DNA from: Pithys albifrons albifrons
Lineage: Eukaryota; Chordata; Aves; Passeriformes; Thamnophilidae
Assembly: GCF_047495875.1 (NCBI RefSeq)
Contig: NC_092462.1
Coordinates: 30,600,023 to 30,664,022 of the forward strand
Direction of reading: 5' to 3'
DNA: 64,000 bases
In this document: positions 53,501-63,150 of the stretch, one piece after another
Layout: each line of letters starts with the position of its first letter
Numbering within the stretch: position 1 is the first letter of the stretch
Translations under genes and position numbers: made by a program
The notes under the pieces: generated by a model
Database searches by the model: none
Told to the model about the DNA's origin: nothing
What the model saw: the letters and a program-made list of their open reading frames with translations, nothing else

Positions 53501-56500
53501 ACACTGCTTTATTAAACAATCTAAGGTCTTTGCAGAAGCATTCAGTCTTCAGGTGTTGGTCTTCATTGGCCCATAGGTCATTCAAAGCTAGTTGTTCATC
53601 TGACTTTCCTTGCTAAGGGAATTTTTAAAACCTATGACTGAAAACTGTATATGAGTGAATAGGAAACTTCCCTGTCTTGAAGTGGCCCCATCCAAAGTGA
53701 TGTGTTTTATCTCAACTTTGTGACTTCACCAAGGAGACTTAGCTAATTGTACAAAAACTGTGTCATCTGTCCAAGTTCTTATCTTAGCCTCTGTCTGTAT
53801 TTTCCCACAGTATTACCCCTTTAATTGCCTTCCCAGTTGAATAAAAATCCACAGTTTAAAAAAGTCCATGACTTAGGAAAAAGCCTTTTACTAGAGGCAA
53901 TTTGTGAACACTGCTTCATGAAAGCCAAAGACATAATTACATTGATGGGGGCTTGGATGGCATACATGCTGAAGAATAAGAACAATCCCTTCTTGTAGGC
54001 AGAATTGTGGGTCTCTTATTGAGTTGGTTCTTTGAAGTTGTGGCAGTGATAAGAACCCCTCCAAATAGAAATCCTTAGATCAAGAATGTAATAATTGTAT
54101 GTGTTGGCATTTAGTCCTAACTGATTAGTCCTGTCTAACCTGATTTCTTATGTGCTTTGTGTTCAATTTTAGGCACCAAAGGAAGAAACAAAGGGGAATT
54201 TACAAATCTTCAAGGTGTAGCTGCATCTACAAATGGAAAAATATTAATAGCAGACAGTAACAACCAGTGTGTGCAGGTATGAGGATATGCCACTTTCAGT
54301 GTTTTTCTGTTTCTTCCTGCCCCCACACCTCTGCCTTTTTTGTAGTCCCAGAGAGACACATTTTGTACAATTCACACAGAAACAGAAAATACGAAGGAAG
54401 CTCAACTTGTTTATCATCCATTATCATTCTATCTTCTTGACCTACAGCAATTTTTCAGATGTATACTATATCTAGCATGTATATCAGAGTTTGTTTCTCT
54501 TCCTTATGATGTCTGGCAATGAATGAAAAAGAAAGTCATGCAATAATCTGGAAAAATGTGGTTTTGTAAATAGAATTTTATATTATAAATTTTATCCCCC
54601 ATGTTTTCAAACATAAATCTAGGGCAACAAATATAATTTCTTAAGGAAATACCAATAGAAGAATAAACACATAGATGTAATTTTCCAATTTCTTAGTCTA
54701 CTTAATTGACTTTTCTGTCTGATATCATGATCAAACCTTTTCTGTGGTAGCACCTCTGACATCCATAATTTCTTGCCTTCTGTAACCTGTGTAAAAGTAA
54801 AGCTCTGTTTTTACTTTTGCTTGCCATGTATCTTTTTTACCATTATCAATTTGTCATCACCCTTCAGGCTGCCCATGTGGTAGCAATGAACACGGCAGCA
54901 GAACGTGGCTTGTTCTTCAGTATGTGAGAACCAGCAAGCCACCTGCCATAAGAACTCATTTCCAGGACTTTTCAAAGAGACAGAGTCAAATGTTCCTCAG
55001 CCCTCACACTTTCTAATTCGCAGCCACCTCAGAGGAATTTCAGTGTCTGATTTCCTGGCTTGGGACACAACCAGTGGACATATTCCTGTGTTTTCTATAG
55101 ACTTAGTGTTTGACTGTGGCCAAGTCACTCAGCGCCGCAGTTTCCTCATTTATAATACAGAAATAATACCACTTCCTACTGTCTGAGAGAGACATTGTGA
55201 AGCTTAACTCACTAAGCATGTTTGTAAAGTACTTTGAGGTCACTGAAGAAGCAGTGCAATGTAAGTGCAGAGTATTTCTTTATTTTGAAATTAGGGTTCA
55301 GGTGGAAGCTTCTTCTTAAATTATGAATTTCACTTTCAAATATGGACTGTATAATTATAAAGTGCTTCACATTCCCAGCTTTCTTCCTGACTATAGTGTT
55401 CATTAGTGACTTGCTAAAATCTAAGCTCCAAGAAGTAGGTAATGGTAATTTACAGACTTAATTTTAAAATTTATGTTTTCTATTACAGATATTTTCCAAC
55501 GATGGTCAGTTCAAAAGCCGTTTTGGCATACGAGGAAGATCTCCTGGCCAGCTGCAGCGGCCAACAGGAGTGGCTGTGCATCCCAGTGGTGACATCATTA
55601 TTGCAGACTATGATAACAAATGGGTTAGCATATTCTCATCAGATGGAAAATTTAAGGTACGCGTTACCATGTGAACTGTCCTGAGCTTTCTCTGTCTTAC
55701 AAAGGAATGCAAAGTAACATTGTTCTTCAAGAAACTACATAGTTTGGTTGTAACTTAGTCTAAATTCCATTGTTGTGATGTGGAAACCCATGACACAGCC
55801 ATGTTGTATAATTAATAGGAGGGGATCACAGTTGTGATGCTAATCTTATACCCAGTAGAGACAATATGTTCCACTTTACAGGTCTGTGTACTGTGTGCTT
55901 GGATGCCTTTCTACAACTTATGGTCGAGGATAGCTAGTGCCATCAAGTGTAGTTGGACTGGCTCAACAACTTTCGTATCATTAGTACTCTGATTGTAAAG
56001 GCAAACACACATCTTATGTGAACTACGTGAAGCTCTTCAGTAGGAGAGGAGAAAAGGAAGGTAGCAGATTGATGATGAATTCCTCTATTCCATACATATC
56101 AGCAAATAAAGTGTGTAATTCTTGTATGATCCTGTTGATAATAAAAGCAAGGAAGCACACCCCAGGATGTTGTTCCAGTGCTACAGCATAGACAGGAGTG
56201 GTTTACATTGTGTGATTGTGTGATGACTGGAAAAACCGGAAGACAGTAATGTCTTAGGTTTCAGAAATCCAAATTCTGAGGAAAGCACAGCTCTTATTTT
56301 CATAGCCCTTATCCCTTTAATGAGAATAAAATAAAATGCCAGTTGCACTACATTTATGATTGCAACCTGCAACATGTATTTTCCTTGGGTTTAGGTGCAG
56401 TTCCAGAGACAATTAAAGGTTGTCTCCATTTGATGTGCTCTCTGAAAGCATGTTACCAAGTCTGGCAATGCATGCTAGGAAGAGCCACCTGTAGCAGAGG

Positions 56501-59500
56501 TTGGCAGTAGTTGCTGGTCACTGGGATCGTGGATCTGCAGGGAAATTTCTACCATAGGTACTTAGTTCTGGAGTCCTACAATGGCCTGTTTCATTAACGT
56601 TCTGGCAGCCTAATGAGCAAAAAACTCAGGCCCTGAGCTGCTCACAAGTGCACCAAGAAATGCCTTCCTTTGAAAAGTCTTTGCAAAATGACAAATGCTG
56701 TAACAAATAGGCAATTGTGCTTGTGTAGTCCTCGGTGACTCCCATCTGGAAAAGAGATGTGTATGCTTTGAAAAGAGTGCAGGTTGTGTATAGACTTGAG
56801 GCTAAAATAAAACAATACTAATATGCAATGCAAATGTTAAAAAAGTACAACTTACTTGCATTTGCAGAGAATGTGATTTTCCTTGTCAAGTAATTTTGAA
56901 AATGTACAGCTACATAGGAAAATCTTGGGCTTGGCTGAAGTCCTCAAATGAAATGAAAACACCAAAACAAACACAAAGAAAGATATAATTTAGTTAAGAA
57001 TCCAAATACTCTGAGTGTGTTTAAAATTATTATTAACATATTTAATGTGAAACTGGCTTGATCTGGACACAGAGCATGGAAGGCCTGTTTTCCTTCCTTC
57101 TCAAGATATGTTGTAAGTCCAGTATTTTGGTTGGTGCCAGCTCTGGAGGAAAAAGCTCTGGAGAAACCACAACGCTATGTGCGATATACTACCAGCAGGG
57201 AGACAGGTATTGAAAAAAATGAATTATTAATGTAGTTCCTGTGATGTGAAGCCTAGCTTTGTTTTTAGTCAATATATTTGTTGGATTGCAAAAGCTATGT
57301 AAGGTGGGCAATACTTGTGTGGTTAATACAAGTTAATGCACTGGACTTCATAGTTCTTGGGATTAGACTGATTAAATGAGAGATGAAACATCGATGCTAC
57401 AAAATACTATTTTTAGATTGAATGCAATAATCCATATTTATAAGAGAAAAAATAAACAAATGTTTGTATAAGTATTTTTTTATGCAGAGGATAGACATAA
57501 TCAGATATGTGCAGGAGATGGGTGCGGGGCAGGTGGCAGAGTATGTGTGTGGGGAGAGCAGGAGCAGGGCGGGGGGAACACTGGTATGGAGACAGGGATG
57601 GACAGCAGGGCCCCACTGAGGAGCTGCTCTGGGAGGAGTGGGTCCCGTGTTGGTGTAGCACTGGTTGAGGGGGATCCTGTACTGTGCACTGTGTCACTGG
57701 GTGAGCTGTGCTGGGGAGGAGGGGTGCAGGTGGGGGGAGGACAGGGCCTGGGGGAGTCATGGGGGGACACACACAGGGTTGGGAGATCATGCCCACCAAG
57801 GATGAGACTGTGAGATGAGGGACACTCCATGCTTGGAAGCGATGCGGCTTCTATTGGGCATGATGGTGCAGGGCCAGGAGTTGGATTTGGTGATCCCTGG
57901 GTGTCCCTTCAAACTCAGATATTCTATGGTGGGATTAAATAAAATATATTTGAAGCACAGGACATAGATATAACAGATCTGGCATGTGGGAGGCTGGGCA
58001 AAGCCTTGTAATTTCTTGTGTGTTGGCAATGGTAATTCTTACAGGGGCTTTGTCAGATTAAATTGGGCAGTGCTTGCTAAGATAACAGTGAGAGAGAGAC
58101 AGAATGAGGTAATGGCATTTCCCGTCAAAGGACTGTGCCTGCAAGTCATTGTATAAGACTTCTGATGTAGGTGGCCTGCTAGTTATTAACTCAGCATTGT
58201 TAGTGGGTTCTTTTGAACTTAATCTCACTATTTTTGATGTTGTCCCCTTCCTTTTGTATTTACTTACACTTACTCTCTCTTAGTGGCGTTTTAATAGTCA
58301 GATGAACCAGAAGGCAAATTTCCCTGGAGCCAGGCCCAGGCATCTCCCTGATTACAGCAGTGGACTGATTCACCCTGGCAACGTCCACTGCCAGGCAGAA
58401 AAGTGTCACCTTCCTCAGTTGCTGGCAGCCAACAGAGCTCTGTTTTTTCAAGGTTGTTTTAACTTGCATAATGCAGAGGTGGACAAACTCTAATCTAAGG
58501 TTCCGCCAAGACACAAGCCTCTTAAAATGAGAAGCTGTATTATCCTGTGAATGATAAAGACTCAGACAGGGTCTTAGGATCTGGGGCTTCTGTTTCTGAT
58601 TATGCCATGGATCTTACCAGGGACTACTGATCTTCCACTTCACTTCCCAGTGCTTGATTTTCCTCATCTGTAAAAGGTGGATTACAGTGCTGGCTTCCTC
58701 TGTCAAGTACTCTGAAATTACTTAAGAAAACTGTTACAGCAGACTTATCTCTTGGCTAAGGAGAGAACATGGTGAAGCAGCAGCTTCTTACCAGTGTGCT
58801 GTTCAAACCTAATGAAAGAACTGGACAACTGTGCTGGTTTAAAGGTGAACCAGCAGGGGAAATGAACTCACCACGAGAGAGATTATAAGTCAGACCTAAA
58901 GTTTAATAATAATATTACAATAGCAACACTGACACACAAGGGAAATTGCTTTCAACTCACAAAACCCCAGCAGTATAACCCAGTGTCCTGGGGCACAAAC
59001 CCAAGGGGGTTTGTTTGCCCTTGTGCTGAGACCCCTGTGGTTCCCCCAAGTCCAGAGCAAAAGGAAAAGAAAAACCTGTTGGTGCAGGCGAGGGCTGTGG
59101 TCTGGGCGAGAGCGGGGATCTCCTCCTGTCAAGGTCCTGCTGCTGCTCTGGATCCGACAAGAGGTTCCCGAGGTCTTCTTACCCACCCCTTATGTACCCT
59201 CAGGGAGCTCTCAGTCCCTCCCCCTGGGCGGGGACTCACACAATGGGTGATTAACTCTGGGAGCCAGGGGGTGTTGAACTGTTGATGGCCCATTAGCAGC
59301 TCCGCCCCCCTCAGGCTGGGTGTGAAGTGATAATGGCTCCCTGGGCAGCTGCTGCTAATGGCCCATTGACCTTGGGGAATGAATAGAGGGGGTAGAATAC
59401 ACAGCTTTGATCACCCCCACACAGGGTTAGCTGGTCCCTCCTGCTCAACTAGGACAACAACAGAGCCAAGAGAATGATTCCTAGTCCTCTGAGAAGAGAA

Positions 59501-62500
59501 TTATTTTCCTCCTAGTCTTGAAGAGTTGGGTATAAGATAGCTTGTTATCAATCAAACAGGGCTGCAAGTCAAGTTAAGATCAAGTTTATATGAGTAGAAA
59601 GATAAAAGGAAACATGTCAGACTTCTTTTTCTTGTCTCATTAGAAGAATTAAAGAAAGAGCTATTTGAAGCTGGTTGCATGTTCAGATAGGAATAGGTAG
59701 TGAGGTTAAATGGTAACAGTTGAATTATGAGGGTCATGTGAATGATAAATTCACTTATTGTCCACTATTGCAGTGTGTAACAAAGCTCTACATCCTTATT
59801 AGGGAAGCTCTCAAACAGGAAAAGATGGTATGTTGAAAGTCTGTAATTAATTCCTGACAATCATGCACCTTTCAGACACCAACAAGACTGGTAGAGTTAA
59901 CCTACTTCTACAGTAGAAAATCTTTATAAATGTTTACATAGGCTAGCTGATTTTTTTTTACCTCTAGGAATAATCCACAGTAGAATATTTTCCAGCCTGG
60001 TGGGTTGACTTTATAAACACATATTTGGAAAACATTGTAAATTTTTAAGAACCTATTAAATAGAGGACATAATGTCCTTGAATGAATTCAATTAAACACA
60101 TTATTTGCATTAAGCGTTCACATGATTCCTTATATTGTATTCATTTCTAATGACAGAAAAATCTGAAAATACTTCCATTGATACACTTAACAGGAGTGAC
60201 TGGGTTTCAAAATGTTCTGTTGTAAATAATCAAGCCTATAATTCTAAGAAACATGAAATAAAAATATACAAAGAATATGTTCAGCCAGACCCAGTAATGT
60301 GTCATCTGCATATTTTGATCTAAACTGGAAACAGAGATTCTTAGTAAAAAGCACCACAGACTCTAGCTGGATACACTTTATTGCTGCCTGCAAATTATGT
60401 TTTAAATCCTGGTCCAAGAATAGTGCTTTTTATTACTCTTCTCAGCACTGAGTGCCCATTAATGTAGTATGGGATTTATTTATTATATTTTTCCATATGT
60501 GTTTATATGGGCAGGAAGACACCGTACTCATGAATCTGAGTCATTTTTCCATAGGAGTCCTGGAAAGATAGTAAGGAGGCAGTGCAATGCACAAGCAAAG
60601 ACAGGCATCCCAGAGGAAAGAAGGGAATATGATTTACTCACCCCAAAGGAAATGAATCTACTGATTTGCATTTGATTTATGTTTTTGCTGTTTTGTTGTT
60701 ATGCAAACCTAAATATATTTTGTAGGTCCGGTCATATCTTTCCCCCAATGAACACAAAGTAATTTTTGATAGTTTTTCCTGGGGATATTTTAGCATGATT
60801 CGCTAAGGGGATTTTGCCTAAGTATTTAGCAATTTATAACTGTGTGTACATGAACATAAAGCAGACACATGATCATTGCATGTTGGCTAAGCATAGTCTT
60901 GAAGCTGCAAGATTTACTCCCTGGAGTTTTCTTTATTTGAGATTGAAAGAGGCTTTGTAGTGACTTGATACCAGACATCCTCAGGGAGCCCAGATGACTT
61001 TATTTTAGGACAGTTCCTATTTTTACCTGCAATCCCACCCATGAGAATGTACTGTGGAAAAGGAGCATGGGACTTACTAAGGGCAGCAGAGCTCCTTCTG
61101 TTTGCTTTGAAAACATTAGGAACATGAGAGAAATGAGTTAGGTAATAAATCTTTTTCATGCCTTGCCATCTGTCCCACCTTGACAGGCTCCACTACTACC
61201 CATGACTTGCAAGAGGGAGAGGAGAGGGGGCAGAGAAGTCAGAAGTAGATGTGGTAGTTGGCAACATGGTTTAATGGTGAACATGATAAAGTTAATGCTT
61301 GGACTCGATCTTACAGGTCCTTTCCAACCTAAATGACACCATGATTCTAAGCATTGCTTATTCTATATGGGGATCTGTCCTACTCTGCAAAGGCAATGAG
61401 TTGAAAATATGGCCTTGTTTCATAAATGAGATGAATATCTTAGTAGCTATTTCATTTAAGTTCCAGTGGAAACAGAAAAGTACGTTCCTCACCAAGATAT
61501 GGACCTCCGTTTGTAGGTTGAGTCTCTGACAAATTACTACAGGATCTGAAAGTTCTGGAATCTATAATTTCATCACAGCCTATTTGGTGTGTTGCCTGTC
61601 CAGTATAGTAAAGAGGCTGGCAGGAGACCAGACTTTTGAAACCAACCTGGATAAGTTAGTAAATCTGTGTATCAATTAAAAAAAAAAAACAAAAAAGAGC
61701 AAAATGGTGAAAAATGTGGAATGGGTTGTGAGGTGATCCTAGAATCTTCTTGGGTATATGCCCACATAGCTCATGGATTCTTTGAAGGCTTTGTCTCAAT
61801 TTCTGTTTGCTCTGTTGCCTAGGTCCTCTTCTTAGAGTTCCTTCTTTCTGATCTGACTAAAATTGCTTCTAACATTTTCTGATTTGTCAGCTCTCTAGCC
61901 TTTCCAAATAATTCACTGTATGTGAGATCCACCTCATCTCCACTAAACATTTTTCCATTGAAATATTATATACAGTTCCCCTCCTGCTGCTGATTAGGCT
62001 CACAGATGGTTTTGGTAGCCACAAGGCCTATTCATAATGATGGAAATAATTTTATTTACCTAAGACAGGAGCGAGCTTTGATTTGTTTAGTGTTTCAAAG
62101 ATTACTTCATTTGCTGTTTGGCAGCATGATCCTCTCTCCTTTGCAGTTTTCAGCTGACACTTCATATGTCTAAGCAGAAAGTGAAGCAATCTGGCGTGGA
62201 TCTGGTGAAAGATAGGGAGGTTTGCCTGAGCTTTAGCTTGGCTCACATTCTTTTCAAGAGCACTAAGAAGGTGCTGGTGTCTCATTAACCCAAGAAAGGC
62301 AACAGAGGACAAGATAGCCTACATCCCACCCAGCTCTGATGCTCCAAGAGTGAACTGACTGCTTTGAATGCAGGCAGTGACAGAGACACGTTTCCCTGTC
62401 CATAATCAGGTGCGTGTTGGACTCAGAAATACCCCGCAATAAGGAGGCAGAAGTTCTTTAAGCTTGTCTGCCTATCCTGCTGGTACCCTAATGCTGGACA

Positions 62501-62992
62501 TGCAGACATTTCTTGACATGTGCTGTAGTTTATCAAGACACACAAATCTGATTATTCTGTTTCTTTTGAGTTGCATATTTGGACTCAGTTGCTGAGGTGG
62601 CAGATTTTTCACTCTAGAAAAGACACAGAATACAGTCTTCATTTTTAGCTGAAGAAAAAATCATGCAGTACACAGCAAGAGCTGATAAAAACAACAGCTT
62701 TCGAAGAATTAATGACAAAAATGCCTCTCCATCCTGCTCTGTACCTGTTATACAATCTTCAATATGTATTAACTAATATCTACCATGTCAACATATTGTC
62801 CTGTTTTGTGTTTTCCCTTTTAGGCCAAAATTGGGTCTGGAAAGCTCATGGGCCCTAAAGGTGTTTCAGTGGATCGTAACGGACACATCATTGTAGTGGA
62901 TAATAAAGCATGCTGTGTCTTCATCTTCCAGCCAAATGGGAAAATAGTCACCAGATTCGGTAGTCGAGGAAATGGTGACAAGCAGTTTGCAG
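32422..62992 (+). CDS. TRIM2: TRIM2, tripartite motif E3 ubiquitin ligase (spliced, 3' end outside window)
   Basis: Spliced reading frame built from eight exons: join 32422-32555, 34619-34856, 41343-41494, 42123-42303, 45478-46201, 54173-54276, 55489-55656, 62824-62992. It totals 1870 coding bases, i.e. 623 codons plus one base. Every junction is GT/AG with compatible phase and no internal stop. Domain order: RING (23-63), B-box 2 (118-149), coiled coil (about 155-300), filamin repeat (about 322-423), basic linker (about 424-470), then NHL repeats from about 473. This is the TRIM-NHL layout of TRIM2/TRIM3. The N-terminus ([15 protein letters not shown]) and the linker match TRIM2, not TRIM3. 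In the family the protein is a cytosolic RING E3 ligase, prominent in neurons, reported to ubiquitinate neurofilament light chain. About 121 residues, covering the last NHL repeats, lie beyond position 64000. Confidence 0.97.
32556..34618 (+). other. TRIM2: TRIM2 intron between coding exons 1 and 2
   Basis: 2063 bp, GTAAGT to CCCCACAG, ending in a pyrimidine tract of about 50 bases. It splits the RING finger within Arg45. No repeat was recognised. Confidence 0.95.
34619..34856 (+). CDS. TRIM2: TRIM2 coding exon 2: second half of RING and first B-box ligands
   Basis: Residues 45-124. The acceptor follows a long pyrimidine tract ending CCCCACAG at 34618; the donor is GTAAGT at 34857. It completes the C3HC4 RING with C46, C60 and C63, giving the CPVC motif. 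It continues through a RING-to-B-box linker and ends with the first B-box 2 ligands, C118 and H121. The linker segment [13 protein letters not shown] differs from the mammalian protein as I remember it, while the rest is nearly invariant. The RING is the E2-binding part of the ligase. Confidence 0.97.
34857..41342 (+). other. TRIM2: TRIM2 intron between coding exons 2 and 3
   Basis: 6486 bp, GTAAGT to TTTTCCAG. It splits the B-box between its first two and last six ligands. It contains a plus-oriented CR1 fragment at 36566-36826; the remainder is AT-rich and unremarkable. Confidence 0.95.
36566..36826 (+). mobile_element. CR1 LINE, 5'-truncated 3' end, plus orientation
   Basis: Recognised from the CR1 terminal region: GGGAACTGCATGGCAAG, GATATTAGGAA, GGAACAGGCTCCCCAGGGAA, GGAGCTGGACTTTGATCATC, GGGTCCCTTCCAA, and the terminal octamer-like repeat CTATGATTCTGTGATTCT. 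Only the 3' end is present, as is usual for CR1 copies. It lies in the sense orientation within a TRIM2 intron. The 5' limit is approximate. Confidence 0.88.
41343..41494 (+). CDS. TRIM2: TRIM2 coding exon 3: B-box 2 zinc finger
   Basis: Residues 125-174 and two bases of Arg175. It begins in phase 0 with GTG (Val) directly followed by ATG GAG, after the acceptor CCTTTTCCAG. B-box ligands C130, C133, C138, C141, H146 and H149 follow the C-x2-C, C-x2-C, H-x2-H spacing and complete the finger begun in the previous exon. The end of the exon ([20 protein letters not shown]) starts the coiled coil. The donor is GTACAG at 41495, weaker than the others. The preceding intron is 6486 bp. Confidence 0.97.
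41495..42122 (+). other. TRIM2: TRIM2 intron between coding exons 3 and 4
   Basis: 628 bp, GTACAG to CTCCCTCAG, the shortest intron here. Nothing else recognised. Confidence 0.95.
42123..42303 (+). CDS. TRIM2: TRIM2 coding exon 4: coiled-coil segment
   Basis: One base completing Arg175, then 60 codons to residue 235. The acceptor is CTCCCTCAG; the donor is GTAAGA at 42304. The peptide ([18 protein letters not shown] and onward) is helical and leucine/isoleucine-rich with heptad spacing, as expected for the TRIM coiled coil that drives antiparallel dimerisation. It is close to identical to mammalian TRIM2 as I recall it. A 628-bp intron separates it from the B-box exon. Confidence 0.96.
42304..45477 (+). 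other. TRIM2: TRIM2 intron between coding exons 4 and 5
   Basis: 3174 bp, GTAAGA to CACACAG. It holds a T-run at about 44608-44620 and an A-rich/GA stretch at about 45178-45201. No mobile element recognised. Confidence 0.93.
45478..46201 (+). CDS. TRIM2: TRIM2 coding exon 5 (large): end of coiled coil, filamin domain, basic linker
   Basis: 724 bp, residues 236-476 plus one base of Gly477. It starts [14 protein letters not shown] after the acceptor CACACAG and ends FRI-G before the donor GTAGGT at 46202. It finishes the coiled coil and then carries an immunoglobulin-like filamin (IGFLMN) repeat at about residues 322-423, from VATGEGLRQ to [10 protein letters not shown] Lys/Arg/Ser-rich, probably disordered linker follows ([17 protein letters not shown]). 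It is the longest uninterrupted coding segment in the window. In the family the filamin repeat serves as a protein-interaction or structural module between the ligase and the NHL propeller. Confidence 0.98.
46202..54172 (+). other. TRIM2: TRIM2 intron between coding exons 5 and 6
   Basis: 7971 bp, GTAGGT to CAATTTTAG, the longest intron inside the coding region. It holds the minus-oriented CR1 at 48515-49505 and a minus-strand open frame of unknown meaning at 47174-47470. The rest is AT-rich. Confidence 0.94.
48515..49505 (-). mobile_element. CR1 LINE, 5'-truncated, minus orientation, with reverse transcriptase C-terminal remnant
   Basis: Read on the minus strand, 49340-49056 encodes a peptide with [38 protein letters not shown] and [18 protein letters not shown]. 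This is the conserved C-terminal part of CR1 reverse transcriptase. Downstream on that strand come the CR1 tail segments, seen on the plus strand as GAGGTCCCCTCTCAG and GGTTGGAAGGGACT. At the far end the plus strand has CCAACTAGACTCTGTGCC, also CR1. The frame is broken after about 94 codons and the element lacks most of its 5' portion, so it is dead. It is antisense to TRIM2. Limits are approximate by about 20 bp. Confidence 0.93.
54173..54276 (+). CDS. TRIM2: TRIM2 coding exon 6: NHL repeat 1
   Basis: 104 bp. Two bases complete Gly477 and the exon runs to residue 511. The acceptor is TTCAATTTTAG; the donor is GTATGA at 54277. It encodes [18 protein letters not shown], then the [12 protein letters not shown] strand pair typical of an NHL blade. 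NHL repeats fold into a six-bladed beta-propeller used for substrate or RNA binding in TRIM-NHL proteins. The intron before it is 7971 bp and carries a CR1 element. Confidence 0.96.
54277..55488 (+). other. TRIM2: TRIM2 intron between coding exons 6 and 7
   Basis: 1212 bp, GTATGA to TTCTATTACAG. It contains a MIR/CORE-SINE-like relic at about 55105-55275. Confidence 0.95.
55105..55275 (+). repeat. MIR/CORE-SINE-like ancient repeat, plus orientation
   Basis: The order of motifs follows the MIR core: TGGCCAAGTCACTCA, CAGTTTCCTCATTTATAATA, AATAATACCACTTCCTACTG, ATTGTGAAGCTTAACTCA, then TTTGTAAAGTACTTTGAGGT and GCAATGTAAGTGCAGAGTATT, which resembles the 3' end of amniote MIR/L3-type SINEs. It is diverged, and family and boundaries are judged by eye. 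Confidence 0.6.
55489..55656 (+). CDS. TRIM2: TRIM2 coding exon 7: NHL repeats 1-2
   Basis: 168 bp, exactly 56 codons (512-567), phase 0 on both sides. The acceptor is TTCTATTACAG; the donor is GTACGC at 55657. It encodes [18 protein letters not shown], then the NHL 2 core [19 protein letters not shown] and its closing strand. A symmetrical 56-codon exon that nearly matches one propeller blade fits modular blade duplication in this family. Confidence 0.97.
57540..57790 (+). other. G-rich tract with quadruplex-forming motif
   Basis: Strong G/C strand asymmetry: many G-runs on the plus strand, as in GGGCGGGGGG. At 57713-57746 four G-runs of at least three are separated by loops of 4, 7 and 6 bases, meeting the usual quadruplex rule; another G5 follows at 57750. 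It sits on the coding strand, so the TRIM2 pre-mRNA would carry it. The origin of the tract is not recognised; it immediately precedes a CR1 tail. Confidence 0.7.
57865..57930 (+). mobile_element. CR1 LINE 3' terminal fragment, plus orientation
   Basis: GGGCCAGGAGTTGGATTTGGTGATCC, GGGTGTCCCTTC and ATATTCTATGG match the last part of CR1. The terminal repeat is reduced to one unit. Some sequence to the left may belong to the same copy but is not recognisable. Confidence 0.7.
58560..58740 (+). repeat. MIR-like ancient repeat, plus orientation
   Basis: Contains the MIR-like core GATTTTCCTCATCTGTAAAA followed by GGTGGATTACAGTGCTGGCTTCC, with a diverged upstream arm ending CACTTCACTTCCCAGTGCTT. 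Similarity is partial and assigned by eye. Confidence 0.5.
58830..59456 (-). mobile_element. Solo LTR of an avian endogenous retrovirus, minus orientation
   Basis: A 627-bp block begins TGTGCTGG and ends CTAGGACA, so it has TG...CA ends and a short imperfect inverted repeat (TGTGCTGG against TGTCCTAG). It is flanked by identical 5-bp copies, ACAAC at 58825-58829 and 59457-59461. Read on the minus strand it has a TATA-like TACATAA at 59196-59190 and, about 290 bases later, the poly-A signal ATTAAA at 58907-58902, which fixes the orientation. There is no internal region or second LTR, so it is a solo LTR from recombination. A 5-bp duplication suits ERVL-type elements, but the class is not certain. 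It carries no protein-coding sequence. Confidence 0.82.
61241..61349 (+). mobile_element. CR1 LINE 3' terminal fragment, plus orientation
   Basis: ATGGTTTAATGGTGAACATG, TTGGACTCGATCTTACAGGTC, CTTTCCAACCTAAATGA and ATGATTCTAAG follow the CR1 3' end closely. Only about 110 bp remain. Confidence 0.85.
62824..62992 (+). CDS. TRIM2: TRIM2 coding exon 8: NHL repeat 3 and start of repeat 4
   Basis: 169 bp, residues 568-623 plus the first base of residue 624. The acceptor is CCCTTTTAG; the donor is GTACAC at 62993. It encodes [20 protein letters not shown], the [14 protein letters not shown] blade, then [17 protein letters not shown]. The frame runs on into a downstream exon outside the window. Alternative splicing cannot be judged from sequence alone. 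Confidence 0.97.
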
Positions 62993-63110
62993 GTACACTT
63001 TATGGTAATATGTAAATCCCCTTTTCTTGCCTCTTCTGCTCACATTTGCATGATGTTTGAGCATGTGGAAGATTCTATATCCTACCCAATTATCCTCTTG
63101 GGACAGGTTC

Positions 63111-63150
63111 TACTAAACATACAGCTCCTACTAAACATACAGCTCCTACT
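63111..63150 (+). repeat. 18-bp tandem duplication, about 2.2 copies
   Basis: The unit TACTAAACATACAGCTCC starts at 63111 and again at 63129, identical, and is followed by TACT, the start of a third copy. Identical copies suggest a recent local duplication. Confidence 0.95.

Larger units (their letters stand above)
55657..62823 (+). other. TRIM2: TRIM2 intron between coding exons 7 and 8
   Basis: 7167 bp, GTACGC to CCCTTTTAG. This is the most repeat-rich intron here: a G-rich tract (57540-57790), two CR1 tails (57865-57930, 61241-61349), a MIR-like relic (58560-58740), a solo LTR (58830-59456) and an A-run (61679-61690). Confidence 0.94.

Noticed and set aside
57413..57830. Overlapping 128- and 109-codon minus-strand open frames rich in Pro/Ser/His
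   Set aside because: They are translations of the G-rich tract; the composition explains the absence of stops.
58470..58510. hAT-type terminal sequence (CAGAGGTGGACAAACTC)
   Set aside because: Only one end with partial similarity; no matching second terminus or 8-bp duplication found.
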